Shown in pieces: positions 24,511 through 32,534 of a stretch of DNA of 64,000 nucleotides. Numbering within the stretch: the first letter of the stretch is position 1; every line of letters starts with the position of its first letter. Made by a program: the position numbers and the translations under genes. Source of the stretch: Geopseudomonas aromaticivorans. Its GTDB lineage: Bacteria; Pseudomonadota; Gammaproteobacteria; Pseudomonadales; Pseudomonadaceae. The stretch is taken from positions 1-64,000 of the forward strand of contig NZ_JAHRGL010000016.1 of assembly GCF_019097855.1 (NCBI RefSeq), in the 5' to 3' direction. Below the pieces are notes generated by a model. The model had not been told where the DNA came from, searched no databases, and worked only from the letters and a program-made list of their open reading frames with translations.

Positions 24511-25502
24511 GCGAAGTCAAGGCACGTCGAATGAACATGTCGCAGGCCATCGCCATGGCCATGTACGACGCCATGGAGCTGGATTCCAGCGTGATCGCCC
24601 TCGGCGAGGACATCGCCGACCCGCAGGGCGGCGGGGTGTTCAAGTGCACCTCCGGGCTGTCGGACCGCTTCGGCACCGAGCGGGTGCGCTCCACGCCGAT
24701 CGCCGAGCAGGCCATCATGGGCGCCGCCGTGGGCGCTGCGCTGGCCGGCATGCGCCCGGTCGCCGAGATCATGTTGATGAACTTCATCACCGTGGCCATG
24801 GACCAGGTGGTCAACCACGCCGCCAAGCTGCGCTTCATGACCGGCGGGCAGACCCATGTGCCGCTGACCATCCGCACCGCCACCGGCGCCGGCTTCGGTA
24901 CCGGCGGCCAGCATGCCGACTACCTCGAGGCCTGGTTCGCCCACACCGCCGGCATCAAGGTGGTGGCGCCGTCGACCCCGGCGGACGCCTATGGCCTGCT
25001 GCTGTCGTGCATCTTCGACGACGATCCCTGCCTGTTCGTCGAAAGCCTGCCGCTGTACTTCGCCATGGGCGACGCCCCAGTGTCCGGCCAGCGTATCCCG
25101 CTGGGCAAGGCCAAGGTGGTCCGCGAGGGCAGCGACGTCACCGTGGTCAGCTACAGCCGCACCATGGTCGAGGTGCAGGCCGTGGCCAAGGAGCTGGAGA
25201 AGCGCGACATCTCGGTTGAGGTCATCGACCTGCGCAGCATCGTGCCGCTGGACATGGACACCGTGCTGGCCTCGGTGGCCAAGACCGGTCGCCTGGTGGT
25301 GGCCCATGAGGCCCAGGTGGACTTCGGCGTCGGTGCCGAGATCGCCACCCGCGTGCACCGCGAGCTGTTCGGCCAATTGCGCGCGCCGGTCGGCCGCGTC
25401 GGTGCGGCACGCTCGCCGGTGCCGTTCTCCAAGGCCCTGGAAGACGCCTTCATTCCTACCAAGCAGCGCATCACCGCTGCGATTCTCGAAACCCTTCGTT
25501 AA
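24507..25502 (+). CDS. Thiamine-diphosphate-dependent dehydrogenase E1 beta subunit
   Basis: A 331-residue E1beta of the AcoB/PdhB type: N-terminal MNMSQAIAMAMYDAMELD, ALGEDIADPQGGVFK-like region, the Glu-containing TPIAEQAIMGAAVG (which activates ThDP), and the C-terminal domain VIDLRSIVPLDMDTV and VVAHEAQVDFGVG. It forms the alpha2beta2 E1 with the upstream subunit, and the ATGA overlap between the genes supports equimolar synthesis. The SEVKARRMNMS start at 24507 is used because it overlaps the alpha stop. Confidence 0.9.
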   Translation: MSEVKARRMNMSQAIAMAMYDAMELDSSVIALGEDIADPQGGGVFKCTSGLSDRFGTERVRSTPIAEQAIMGAAVGAALAGMRPVAEIMLMNFITVAMDQVVNHAAKLRFMTGGQTHVPLTIRTATGAGFGTGGQHADYLEAWFAHTAGIKVVAPSTPADAYGLLLSCIFDDDPCLFVESLPLYFAMGDAPVSGQRIPLGKAKVVREGSDVTVVSYSRTMVEVQAVAKELEKRDISVEVIDLRSIVPLDMDTVLASVAKTGRLVVAHEAQVDFGVGAEIATRVHRELFGQLRAPVGRVGAARSPVPFSKALEDAFIPTKQRITAAILETLR

Positions 25503-25521
25503 CGATAAGGATGGGATAGCC

Positions 25522-25752
25522 ATGACTACGCAAATTCTTCTTCCCAAGCTGGGTTTCTCGATGAACGAGGCGGTGCTCGTCGAGTGGATGGCCGAGGACG
25601 GTGCCCAGGTGAGCAAGGGCCAGCCGCTGTACGCCATCGAAAGCGAGAAGTCGTTGCAGGAAATCGAGGCGCCGGCCGATGGCACGCTGCGGATCATCGA
25701 GCAGGCCGGCGAGACCTATGAAATCGGCACTGTCATCGGGGAGATCGCCTGA
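25522..25752 (+). CDS. Free-standing lipoyl domain protein
   Basis: A 76-residue protein that is only a lipoyl/biotinyl domain. The modified lysine is probably Lys43 in AIESEKSLQEIEAP, and the hybrid-barrel pattern LPKLGFSMNEAVLVEWMAED is clear. It normally forms the N-terminus of E2; here it is a separate gene, 19 bp after E1beta and overlapping the E2 catalytic gene by TGATG. It would be the mobile carrier of acyl groups from E1 to the acyltransferase. The small separate format is unusual for this enzyme class. Confidence 0.88.
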   Translation: MTTQILLPKLGFSMNEAVLVEWMAEDGAQVSKGQPLYAIESEKSLQEIEAPADGTLRIIEQAGETYEIGTVIGEIA

Positions 25753-26513
25753 TGACCGCGGTCGAGAAAGCACCGGTCGCCTGGCCTGCCAATCTGCCGC
25801 CGATGCCGGCCGTGGACTTCAGCCAGTTCGGCCCCGTCGAAACGGTCGATCTGTCCCGCTATCAGCTGCTTACCGGCGCCTTTCTCGGCCGCAACTGGGT
25901 GCAGATACCCCATGTCACCCATCAGGACGAGGCCGAGATCGATGCGCTGGACGAACATCGCCGCCAGTTGGGCAGCGATCTGGGCATCAAGCTGACGCCG
26001 TTGCCGTTTCTGATCAAGGCATTGGTCAATGCGCTGAAGGCGTTTCCCAAGTTCAATGCCTCGCTGTCGCCGGACGGCAAGCGCTTGGTACTCAAGCAGT
26101 ATTTCCATATCGGTGTCGCTGTCGATACTGATAACGGGCTGCTGGTACCGGTGATCCAGGACTGCGACCGCAAGTCGATTGCCGAAATTGCCAGCGAGCT
26201 GGCCGAGAAGTCGGCGCGGGCGCGCAGCAAGGGCTTGCCGATCACCGAGATGTCGGGGGGCTGCATGACCATCAGCTCGCTGGGCTCGATAGGCGGCACG
26301 GCCTTCACGCCGATCATCAATGCGCCGGAAGTGGCGATCCTCGGGGTGACCCGGGTGGCCGAGCGTCTGGCCATGGTGGAGGGCAAGGTGGTGGTGAAAC
26401 ATTTGTTGCCGCTGTCGCTGAGCTACGACCACCGGGTCATCAATGGAGCCGATGCGGCGCGCTTCTGCCGCTTCGTCGCCGAGCAACTGGCAGATCCTGC
26501 GCTGCTGGTCTGA
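25752..26513 (+). CDS. E2 acyltransferase catalytic domain without lipoyl or E1/E3-binding domains
   Basis: A 253-residue dihydrolipoamide acyltransferase core. It begins at the linker (PMPAVDFSQFGPVETVDLSR) and includes FHIGVAVDTDNGLLVPVI, TISSLGSIGGTAFTPIINAP and the active site YDHRVINGAD, with His227 and Asn231. Asn replaces the Asp of many E2 proteins, but Azotobacter/Pseudomonas pyruvate-dehydrogenase E2 proteins also use Asn there, so the enzyme is probably active. No lipoyl domain and no peripheral-subunit-binding domain are present, so how E1 and E3 dock is unclear. No E3 gene is in the window. Confidence 0.88.
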   Translation: MTAVEKAPVAWPANLPPMPAVDFSQFGPVETVDLSRYQLLTGAFLGRNWVQIPHVTHQDEAEIDALDEHRRQLGSDLGIKLTPLPFLIKALVNALKAFPKFNASLSPDGKRLVLKQYFHIGVAVDTDNGLLVPVIQDCDRKSIAEIASELAEKSARARSKGLPITEMSGGCMTISSLGSIGGTAFTPIINAPEVAILGVTRVAERLAMVEGKVVVKHLLPLSLSYDHRVINGADAARFCRFVAEQLADPALLV

Positions 26514-26533
26514 AGGGTAGTGGAGTGCTTGAA

Positions 26534-27325
26534 ATGAACAATAACAATAGTGCAAGCGTGCAGAATCGTTTTTCCCTTGAAGGTCGAATTGCCCTGGTGA
26601 CAGGCGCAGGGACGGGACTGGGTGCGCACTTCGCGCGCATCCTCGCCGATGCGGGCGCGCAAGTTGCCTGCGTCGGGCGACGCGTGGATCGGGTCGAGAA
26701 TGTGGCGGCGGGTATTCGGGCCAGGGGTGGCGAGGCGTTTGCCTGTGCCATGGATGTCACCGACGGCATCTCGATCAAGCAGGCATACGACCAGGTCGAG
26801 AGTCGCTTCGGGCATGTCGATGTTCTGGTCAACAATGCGGGACTGTCCGATCCGGCGCCCTTCGAGGAAATGAGCCGCGACCAGTGGACATCGTTGCTGG
26901 ATGCCAATCTCTCCGGCCCGTTCTTCGTGGCCCAGGAAATGGCCAAGCGTCTGATCGTCGCCGGAAAACCCGGCTCGATCATCAATATCGCCTCGATTCT
27001 CGGACATCTGGCCAAGGATAAGTTTGTGAACTATGGCACAACCAAGGCGGGCCTGATTCACATGACTCAGTATATGGCGTTGGATCTGATACCCTATTCA
27101 ATAAGAGTCAACGCTTTGGCTCCGGGGTATTTCCCCAGCGAAATGACCAATCCCTTCTATGAGTCGGAAGTCGGCCTGCGTGAAATCGCCAGCCTGCCGC
27201 CCAAGCGCCTTGGCCGTCATGAAGAGCTGGATGGTCCGTTGCTGTTGCTGGCCAGCAACGCGTCTTCTTATATGAGTGGCAGCGTAGTGACCGTGGATGC
27301 GGGGCATTCGATCCGTCTGTCCTGA
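26534..27325 (+). CDS. SDR oxidoreductase with a CA motif inside its coding start
   Basis: A 263-residue SDR with TGAGTGLG at 23-30, NNAG at 100-103 and Tyr167-x3-Lys171. Arg49-Arg50 after the second strand suggests NADP(H). It is closely related to the SDR at 44786 (both read GRIALVTGA...GLG...HFA). It starts MNNNN because codons 2-5 carry the CA motif (26537-26547). GGAG lies 8 bp before the ATG. It sits 20 bp after the E2 gene and is probably in the same operon, perhaps preparing or using the dehydrogenase substrate. Confidence 0.86.
   Translation: MNNNNSASVQNRFSLEGRIALVTGAGTGLGAHFARILADAGAQVACVGRRVDRVENVAAGIRARGGEAFACAMDVTDGISIKQAYDQVESRFGHVDVLVNNAGLSDPAPFEEMSRDQWTSLLDANLSGPFFVAQEMAKRLIVAGKPGSIINIASILGHLAKDKFVNYGTTKAGLIHMTQYMALDLIPYSIRVNALAPGYFPSEMTNPFYESEVGLREIASLPPKRLGRHEELDGPLLLLASNASSYMSGSVVTVDAGHSIRLS
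26537..26547 (+). promoter_or_regulatory. CA motif inside the coding region (codons 2-5)
   Basis: AACAATAACAA matches AANAAYAANAA exactly and begins at codon 2 of the SDR gene, so Hfq/Crc binding would overlap the initiating ribosome. Confidence 0.6.
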
Positions 27326-27411
27326 TCTGTAATCGCGGCCGAGCAGGGGACGTGTCCACAATCATCCGATGGATCATGTCTCCGGCTCTACAATGTTGAA
27401 GGTAGAATAAA

Positions 27412-28140
27412 ATGACTGGGTATATTTCTGTGGATGCAGGGGAAGGCGTCATGCAACCACCTGTTCGGCGCAAGCGGTCGGAAAACGGCAGTTGGCAAGC
27501 CGAGAAAAGCCATTTGATGCGCATGCAGATTCTCGATGCCACCATGCAGTGTCTGATCGGTATCGGCTATACCCAGACCACCACGGAAAAGATCGCCAAG
27601 CAGGCGGGCGTTTCCCGCGGGGCGATGACCCACCACTTCAAGTCGCGTGCCGAGGTGTTTGCCGCGGCAGCCGAGCACATCACCGATATCCGGGTCAAAG
27701 AGTACGATGCCGCGATCCGCGAGGTCAGTCGGCGTGCAGGCGGCCAACCAACCCAGGACAGCATGCTCGAGACCCTCAAGGTGCTGCAGGACTACTTCAT
27801 GAAGCCCTCGTTCCTGGCATTTCACGAGCTGGTTCGCGGTGCGCGCACCGACGCCGAGCTGCATACGGTGATGGCTCCTCTGGAGCAGTCGCTGGACGAG
27901 CGCATCTCCAAGAGCATCGAGGTTCACTTCCCGATCTGGGCCGAGGCCGGCATGCGCGAAACCGGTGAAGGCCTGCGCGACCTGATCATGCATGCCCTGC
28001 GCGGCGTGGCCCTGGACCCGTCCAGCTACCTGCATGGCGACCGTCTGCACCGCCTGCACGAATTGCTGGCCAAGACGGCCATGGCCGAGTACATGGAAGC
28101 CTACAAGCGCAAACTCGAGCTGCAAAAACCCGCCAATTAA
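27412..28140 (+). CDS. TetR-family regulator, candidate master repressor of the cluster
   Basis: A 242-residue TetR-type regulator. The helix-turn-helix is near residues 56-80 (TTTEKIAKQAGVSRGAMTHH, then FKSRAEVF), and the ligand-binding C-terminal domain is helical (residues 90-235). It is centrally placed among transcription units that share the AAAAAC...GGTTTT repeat, and no other TetR gene is in the window, so it is the best candidate to bind those sites. No clear copy of the repeat lies before its own gene. The ATG at 27412 has GAAGG upstream; a second possible start is at 27451. A terminator follows directly. Confidence 0.88.
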   Translation: MTGYISVDAGEGVMQPPVRRKRSENGSWQAEKSHLMRMQILDATMQCLIGIGYTQTTTEKIAKQAGVSRGAMTHHFKSRAEVFAAAAEHITDIRVKEYDAAIREVSRRAGGQPTQDSMLETLKVLQDYFMKPSFLAFHELVRGARTDAELHTVMAPLEQSLDERISKSIEVHFPIWAEAGMRETGEGLRDLIMHALRGVALDPSSYLHGDRLHRLHELLAKTAMAEYMEAYKRKLELQKPAN

Positions 28141-28145
28141 ATTCT

Positions 28146-28176
28146 GCGCAGACGGTTGCCAAACCGTCTGCGCTTT
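28146..28176 (+). terminator. Intrinsic-type terminator after the TetR gene
   Basis: Perfect 12-bp arms GCGCAGACGGTT / AACCGTCTGCGC with a GCCA loop, followed by TTT. Confidence 0.75.
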
Positions 28177-28194
28177 GTCACTCTGTCTCCAATA

Positions 28195-28216
28195 AAAAAC
28201 AATCTTGATGGTTTAA
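28195..28216. promoter_or_regulatory. Inverted-repeat operator
   Basis: AAAAACAATC and TGGTTT at the standard spacing, between the TetR terminator and the start at 28235. Confidence 0.6.
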
Positions 28217-28227
28217 AAAAGGTTGAA

Positions 28228-28235
28228 AATAACAA
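28228..28235 (+). promoter_or_regulatory. CA motif touching the start codon
   Basis: AATAACAA (AANAAYAA), whose last A is the first base of the ATG at 28235. Confidence 0.5.
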
Positions 28236-28684
28236 TGAGCAACCTGATGCAGACCAACCTCGCCGGCGGGCACCTGCTCCGCGTCGGCGCGCAGGGCCCG
28301 AGCCTGCTGGGCAGTCGCTGCCGCCAGTGTGGCGAGTGCTACTTCCCCATCGCCGACAACTGCACCCGCTGCAGCGGCAGCGATCTCGAGAGCTGCGAGA
28401 TCGGTCGCGAAGGCCGGCTGTGGTCCTGGACCATCCAGGGCTTCCTGCCCAAGGCGCCCTACAACAGCGGCGAAAGCGAAGTCGATTTCCAGCCTTACGG
28501 CGTCGGCTACGTGGAGATGCCGTGCGGGGTCAAGGTCGAAAGTCGCCTGACGGTTGCCGATCCCCAGCAGCTGCGCATCGGCATGCCGATGCAGCTCACC
28601 CTGGTCCGCTACGGCCGCAATGCCGCCGGTGAGCCGCTGCATACCTTCGCCTTTGCTCCGCCCGCCGCGGAAGGAGATCAGTGA
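28235..28684 (+). CDS. DUF35 zinc-ribbon/OB-fold protein, partner of the thiolase-fold enzyme
   Basis: A 149-residue DUF35 protein. The zinc ribbon has Cys29-x2-Cys32 and Cys43-x2-Cys46 (CRQC...CTRC), followed by an OB-fold (LWSWTIQGFLPKAPYN, YGVGYVEMPCGV). DUF35 proteins pair with thiolase-fold proteins, for example ChsH2 with the retro-aldolase Ltp2 in steroid side-chain degradation. The same pairing is seen here, as the downstream thiolase-fold gene overlaps the stop by one base. A ChsH2-like hydratase domain is not fused to it. Leader elements are an operator and a CA motif. Confidence 0.85.
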   Translation: MSNLMQTNLAGGHLLRVGAQGPSLLGSRCRQCGECYFPIADNCTRCSGSDLESCEIGREGRLWSWTIQGFLPKAPYNSGESEVDFQPYGVGYVEMPCGVKVESRLTVADPQQLRIGMPMQLTLVRYGRNAAGEPLHTFAFAPPAAEGDQ

Positions 28685-29832
28685 TGGAAGATATCGCCAT
28701 CATCGGTGTCGGCCTGCACCCCTTCGGGCGCACCGACGGCCTGAGCGGCCAGGCCCAGGGCGCCTATGCCGTGCGCGAGGCGCTCAAGGACGCCGGCGTC
28801 GAGTGGCATCAGGTCGGCGTGGCCTACGGCGGCAGCCAGGATGGCGGCAATGCCGACGCGCTGGCCAATCACCTGGGCCTGACCGGCATCCCGTTCGTCA
28901 ACGTGGCCAACGGCTGCGCCACCGGCGGCAGCGCCCTGGCCAGTGTGATTGCTGCGCTGCGCAGCGGCATGGCCGAGATCGGCGTGGCGGTCGGCTTCGA
29001 CAAGCACCCGCGTGGCGCCTTCAACCCGAAGCCGGCCGACTGGGGCCTGGAGGACTGGTACGGCGAAACTGGCCTGATGCTGACCACCCAGTTCTTCGCC
29101 CTGAAGACCCAACGCTACCTGCACGAGCACGGCATTCCCGAGGAGGCGCTGGTCCACGTCGCCCAGCGCGCCTTCCGCAACGGAGCGCTGACTCCGCATG
29201 CCTGGCGCCAGCGCGAGCTGAGCTTCGCCGAGATCGCCGAGTCGATGCCGGTCAACCTGCCGCTGCGCAAGTACATGTTCTGCAATCCGGCCGAGGGCGG
29301 CGCGGCGCTGGTGCTGTGCCGGGCGAGCGAGGCACACAAGTACAGCCGCAACCCGATCCTGGTGCGCGCCGCGGTGATGCGCACCCGTCATCACGGCTCC
29401 TTCGAGGTGTTCAGCCCGGGGCTGGCGGCCCAGCAGTCGCCGGCGCCGACAGTCACCGCCTCGCACGCGGCCTTCGAGCTGGCCGGGGTCGGCCCGGCGG
29501 ACATCGACGTGATCCAGCTGCAGGACACCGACAGCGGTTCGGAAATCATCCATCTCGCCGAAAACGGCTTCTGCGAACACGGCGAGCAGGGCCATCTGCT
29601 GCGCCGCGGCGAAACCGATATCGGTGGCCGCCTGCCGGTGAATACCGACGGCGGCTGCCTGGCCAATGGCGAGCCGGTGGGCGCCTCCGGCCTGCGCCAG
29701 GTCATCGAAGTCTGCACCCAGCTGCGCCAGCAGGCCGGCGCCCGGCAGGTGCCGGGCCGGCCGCGGCTTGGCTACACCCATGTCTACGGCGCGCCGGGTG
29801 TCAGCGCCGTGACCATTCTCGAAGCGCCGTAA
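28684..29832 (+). CDS. Thiolase-fold protein, Ltp2-like (probable retro-aldolase)
   Basis: A 382-residue thiolase-superfamily protein of the lipid-transfer/SCP-x group. The nucleophile-loop cysteine is Cys78 in ANGCATGGSAL. The second catalytic motif GHPxGATG reads GEPVGASG, so the histidine is replaced by Glu, and the usual C-terminal CxGGG cysteine motif is replaced by YGAPG. Loss of these residues argues against thiolysis and fits the Ltp2-type retro-aldol cleavage of beta-hydroxyacyl-CoA thioesters. The DUF35 partner is translationally coupled. The assignment as aldolase is inference. Confidence 0.82.
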   Translation: MEDIAIIGVGLHPFGRTDGLSGQAQGAYAVREALKDAGVEWHQVGVAYGGSQDGGNADALANHLGLTGIPFVNVANGCATGGSALASVIAALRSGMAEIGVAVGFDKHPRGAFNPKPADWGLEDWYGETGLMLTTQFFALKTQRYLHEHGIPEEALVHVAQRAFRNGALTPHAWRQRELSFAEIAESMPVNLPLRKYMFCNPAEGGAALVLCRASEAHKYSRNPILVRAAVMRTRHHGSFEVFSPGLAAQQSPAPTVTASHAAFELAGVGPADIDVIQLQDTDSGSEIIHLAENGFCEHGEQGHLLRRGETDIGGRLPVNTDGGCLANGEPVGASGLRQVIEVCTQLRQQAGARQVPGRPRLGYTHVYGAPGVSAVTILEAP

Positions 29833-29854
29833 CCATCCGATCGACCAGCTCAAT

Positions 29855-29862
29855 AAAAATAA
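29855..29862 (+). promoter_or_regulatory. CA motif (short form)
   Basis: AAAAATAA fits AANAAYAA and is followed by the CGAGGG ribosome-binding site of the gene at 29876. Confidence 0.45.
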
Positions 29863-29875
29863 CGAGGGCACTAGC

Positions 29876-31270
29876 ATGAACAATCCCAAGCACGCCAAGT
29901 TCACCGTATTGCCGCCGGAGGAGGTGGGCGATCCCAACCTGTTCCAGCAGTTGTTGAAGCTGGAAACGGTGCCGGTTCCGGAGCATCTGCAGCCGAATCA
30001 CCCCGGCTTCAGCGACGAGGACCTGTCGGTCGATCGCTACAGCTCACGCGCCTTCCATGAGCTGGAAGCCGAGAAGCTGTGGACCAAGGCCTGGCAGATG
30101 GTGTGCCGCGAGGAGGACATCCAGAAGCCGGGCGACCATGTGGTGTATGACATCGTCAACACCTCGATCATCGTCATGCGTGGCCAGGACCACGAGATCC
30201 GCGGCTTCCACAACTCCTGCCTGCACCGCGGGCGTGCCTTGCGCATGAGCAGCGGCGCGGTCAACCAACTGCGCTGCCCGTACCACGGCTTCGCCTGGGA
30301 CCTGCAGGGCGATCTCAAGACCATGCCCACCACCTGGGACTTCAAGCACCTCAAGCCGTGCGATCAGAAGCTGCCGCAGGTGAAGGTGGAAACCTGGGCC
30401 GGCTTCGTGTTCATCAACCCGGACCTGGATGCGCCCTCGTTGCGCGAGCACCTCGACGTGCTGCCGGAGCACTTCAAGGACTACAACTTCGAACACTCGG
30501 TGTCCATCGCCCACGTGCAGCGGCGCATGGCGTGCAACTGGAAGGTCGCCCAGGAAGCCTTCATGGAGTCCATGCACACCCGGGCAACCCATCCGCAGAT
30601 CATGACCTTCACCGGCGATATCGACAGCCAGTACGACATGTACGGCGACAACATCAGCCGCAGCGTCACGCCGATGGCAGTGACCAGCTCCAACCTCAAG
30701 GATGTCGAGGAAGCCCTGATCCTGCGCGACATCCTCGACGAGTCCGGGCGCATGGCCGAGTCGGACAGCAGCAAGCACGTGCTGCCCGATGGCATGACCA
30801 CCCGCCAGTACATCGGCGAGCTGAACCGCAAGATCTTCTCCGAAGCCGCCGGGGTCGACCTGTCCCATGCCACCCTGGCCGAGCTGCAGGACGCCATCCT
30901 CTACTCGATCTTCCCCAACAGCCAGGTGTGGGCCGGCTACTTCGGCAACATCGTCTACCGCGCCATTCCCGATGGCGACAACCACGAAGCCTGTCTGTTC
31001 GACGTCTGGCTGCTCGGTCGCTACCCGGCCGGCACCGAGTGCCCGCCCGGCGCCAAGCTCAACCGCCTGCCCGATGACCTGGAGTTCTCCGCCGCGGCCG
31101 AACTGGGCGCGCTGGGCCCGGTCTTCGACCAGGACATGAGCAACCTGGACGCCATGACCAAGGGCCTCAAGGCCTCGAAGAAGGGCGCCGTCAGCCTGGC
31201 CAGTTACCAGGAAAGCCGCATTCGCCATCACCACCTGACCCTCGACAAGTACCTGGGCCTGGCGAAGTAG
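29876..31270 (+). CDS. Rieske oxygenase alpha subunit
   Basis: A 464-residue alpha subunit. The Rieske ligands are Cys115-x-His117 (CLHRG) and Cys134-x2-His137 (CPYHGF); iron ligands His234 and His239 lie in EAFMESMHTRATHP. It is more distant from the three long alpha subunits of the 8-17 kb block and has no SnoaL gene before it. It lies between the retro-aldolase pair and two acyl-CoA dehydrogenases, so it may act on a later intermediate. The nearby VanB-type reductase (35321) is the closest electron source. Confidence 0.91.
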   Translation: MNNPKHAKFTVLPPEEVGDPNLFQQLLKLETVPVPEHLQPNHPGFSDEDLSVDRYSSRAFHELEAEKLWTKAWQMVCREEDIQKPGDHVVYDIVNTSIIVMRGQDHEIRGFHNSCLHRGRALRMSSGAVNQLRCPYHGFAWDLQGDLKTMPTTWDFKHLKPCDQKLPQVKVETWAGFVFINPDLDAPSLREHLDVLPEHFKDYNFEHSVSIAHVQRRMACNWKVAQEAFMESMHTRATHPQIMTFTGDIDSQYDMYGDNISRSVTPMAVTSSNLKDVEEALILRDILDESGRMAESDSSKHVLPDGMTTRQYIGELNRKIFSEAAGVDLSHATLAELQDAILYSIFPNSQVWAGYFGNIVYRAIPDGDNHEACLFDVWLLGRYPAGTECPPGAKLNRLPDDLEFSAAAELGALGPVFDQDMSNLDAMTKGLKASKKGAVSLASYQESRIRHHHLTLDKYLGLAK

Positions 31271-31283
31271 CCGCCCGCTGCCG

Positions 31284-31308
31284 GGGTGGCCGCTGCGGCG
31301 CGCCACCC
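31284..31308 (+). terminator. Hairpin between the Rieske and ACAD genes
   Basis: Arms GGGTGGC / GCCACCC with an 11-nt loop, 13 bp after the stop and without a U-tract. It could reduce read-through. Confidence 0.4.
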
Positions 31309-31340
31309 ACAGCGCGCGGACATAGAACAAGGGAAGCGAG

Positions 31341-32534
31341 ATGAACAAGACGCTACGCGATCGGGCGCAACGCCTGCGAGAAGAAGTCCGCGAGTTCTGC
31401 AAGCACGAGATGCCGGCGGCCCTGCGCGACAAATCCCATCGGCACCAGGTGCTGGACAAGGACGACTACCTGCAGTGGATGTGCCTGCTCGACGCCAAGG
31501 GCTGGGTGGTCGGTCACTGGCCGCAGGCCTACGGCGGTCGCGACTGGTCGTCGCTGGAGCGCTTCGTGTTCGAGGACGAGTTGGCCCGCCATGGTTGCCC
31601 GTGGATCATCCCCTTCGGCGTCAAGTACGTCGGTCCGGTGATCTACACCTTCGGCAGCGAGGAGCAGAAGCGCCGCTTCCTGCCCGGCATCGTCAAGACC
31701 GAGGAGTTCTGGGCCCAGGGCTATTCCGAGCCGGGCGCCGGTTCCGACCTGGCCGGCCTGCGCACCCAGGCGGTACGCGACGGCGACCACTACGTGGTCA
31801 ACGGCCAGAAGGTCTGGACCACCTACGCGCAGTGGGCCGACTGGCTGTTCTGCCTGGTGCGCACCAGCAACGACGGCAAGTCGCAGAACGGCATCTCCTT
31901 CCTGCTGATCGACATGCGCAGCCCGGGCGTGACGGTCAAGCCGATCCACACCATGGACGGCTATCACCACGTCAACGAGGTGTGGCTGGAGAACGTGCGC
32001 GTACCGGCGGCCAACCTGGTCGGCGAGGAGGGCGCCGGCTGGACCTACGCCAAGTTCCTGCTGAAGAACGAGCGCACCGCCGGCGCCATCGTCGGCCTGG
32101 CCTGGCACGTGCTGGAGCGCCTGAAGAAGCTGGCGCGCGAGACCATTCGTGATGGCCAGCGCCTGATCGACCAGCCGCTGATGCGCAACCGCATCGGCGA
32201 GTTCGAGCTGCGCTTCATGGCGCTGCAGGAAGTCGCTTACCAGGCGGTCGAGTCGATGGTCGAGGGCACCGACAACGGCGGCGAAGCCTCGCTGATCAAG
32301 GTGCGCGGCACCGAGCTGTACCAGGAGGTGGCCGAGGCGCTGGTCGAGGCGCTGGGCGCGGCGGGGATCGCCTACGACACCGCGGCACTGCACAGCGCCG
32401 GCCTGCCGCCGCTGGGCGACGACGATGTCGGCGGCATCCTCAAGGAACATTTCTACAATCGCGCGGCAACGGTCTTCGGCGGCTCGTCGGAGATCCAGCG
32501 CAATATCGTGGCCAAGGCGGTGCTCGGACTATGA
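31341..32534 (+). CDS. Acyl-CoA dehydrogenase, subunit of a probable heteromer
   Basis: A 397-residue FAD-dependent acyl-CoA dehydrogenase: YSEPGAGSDLAGLRT (substrate/FAD region), NGQKVWTTYAQWADW, GYHHVNEVWLENVRVP and the C-terminal TVFGGSSEIQRNI. It overlaps a second dehydrogenase gene by ATGA. Adjacent pairs like this usually form alpha2beta2 enzymes (as FadE28-FadE29/ChsE-type in steroid side-chain degradation) acting on bulky, short-side-chain acyl-CoAs. It follows the retro-aldolase block and precedes the ligase, consistent with side-chain beta-oxidation. Confidence 0.88.
   Translation: MNKTLRDRAQRLREEVREFCKHEMPAALRDKSHRHQVLDKDDYLQWMCLLDAKGWVVGHWPQAYGGRDWSSLERFVFEDELARHGCPWIIPFGVKYVGPVIYTFGSEEQKRRFLPGIVKTEEFWAQGYSEPGAGSDLAGLRTQAVRDGDHYVVNGQKVWTTYAQWADWLFCLVRTSNDGKSQNGISFLLIDMRSPGVTVKPIHTMDGYHHVNEVWLENVRVPAANLVGEEGAGWTYAKFLLKNERTAGAIVGLAWHVLERLKKLARETIRDGQRLIDQPLMRNRIGEFELRFMALQEVAYQAVESMVEGTDNGGEASLIKVRGTELYQEVAEALVEALGAAGIAYDTAALHSAGLPPLGDDDVGGILKEHFYNRAATVFGGSSEIQRNIVAKAVLGL

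Noticed and set aside
25752-26513. E2 core inactive because Asn replaces Asp in DHRxxDG
   Set aside because: Azotobacter and Pseudomonas pyruvate dehydrogenase E2 proteins also have Asn at this position with the His kept, so the change does not show loss of activity.
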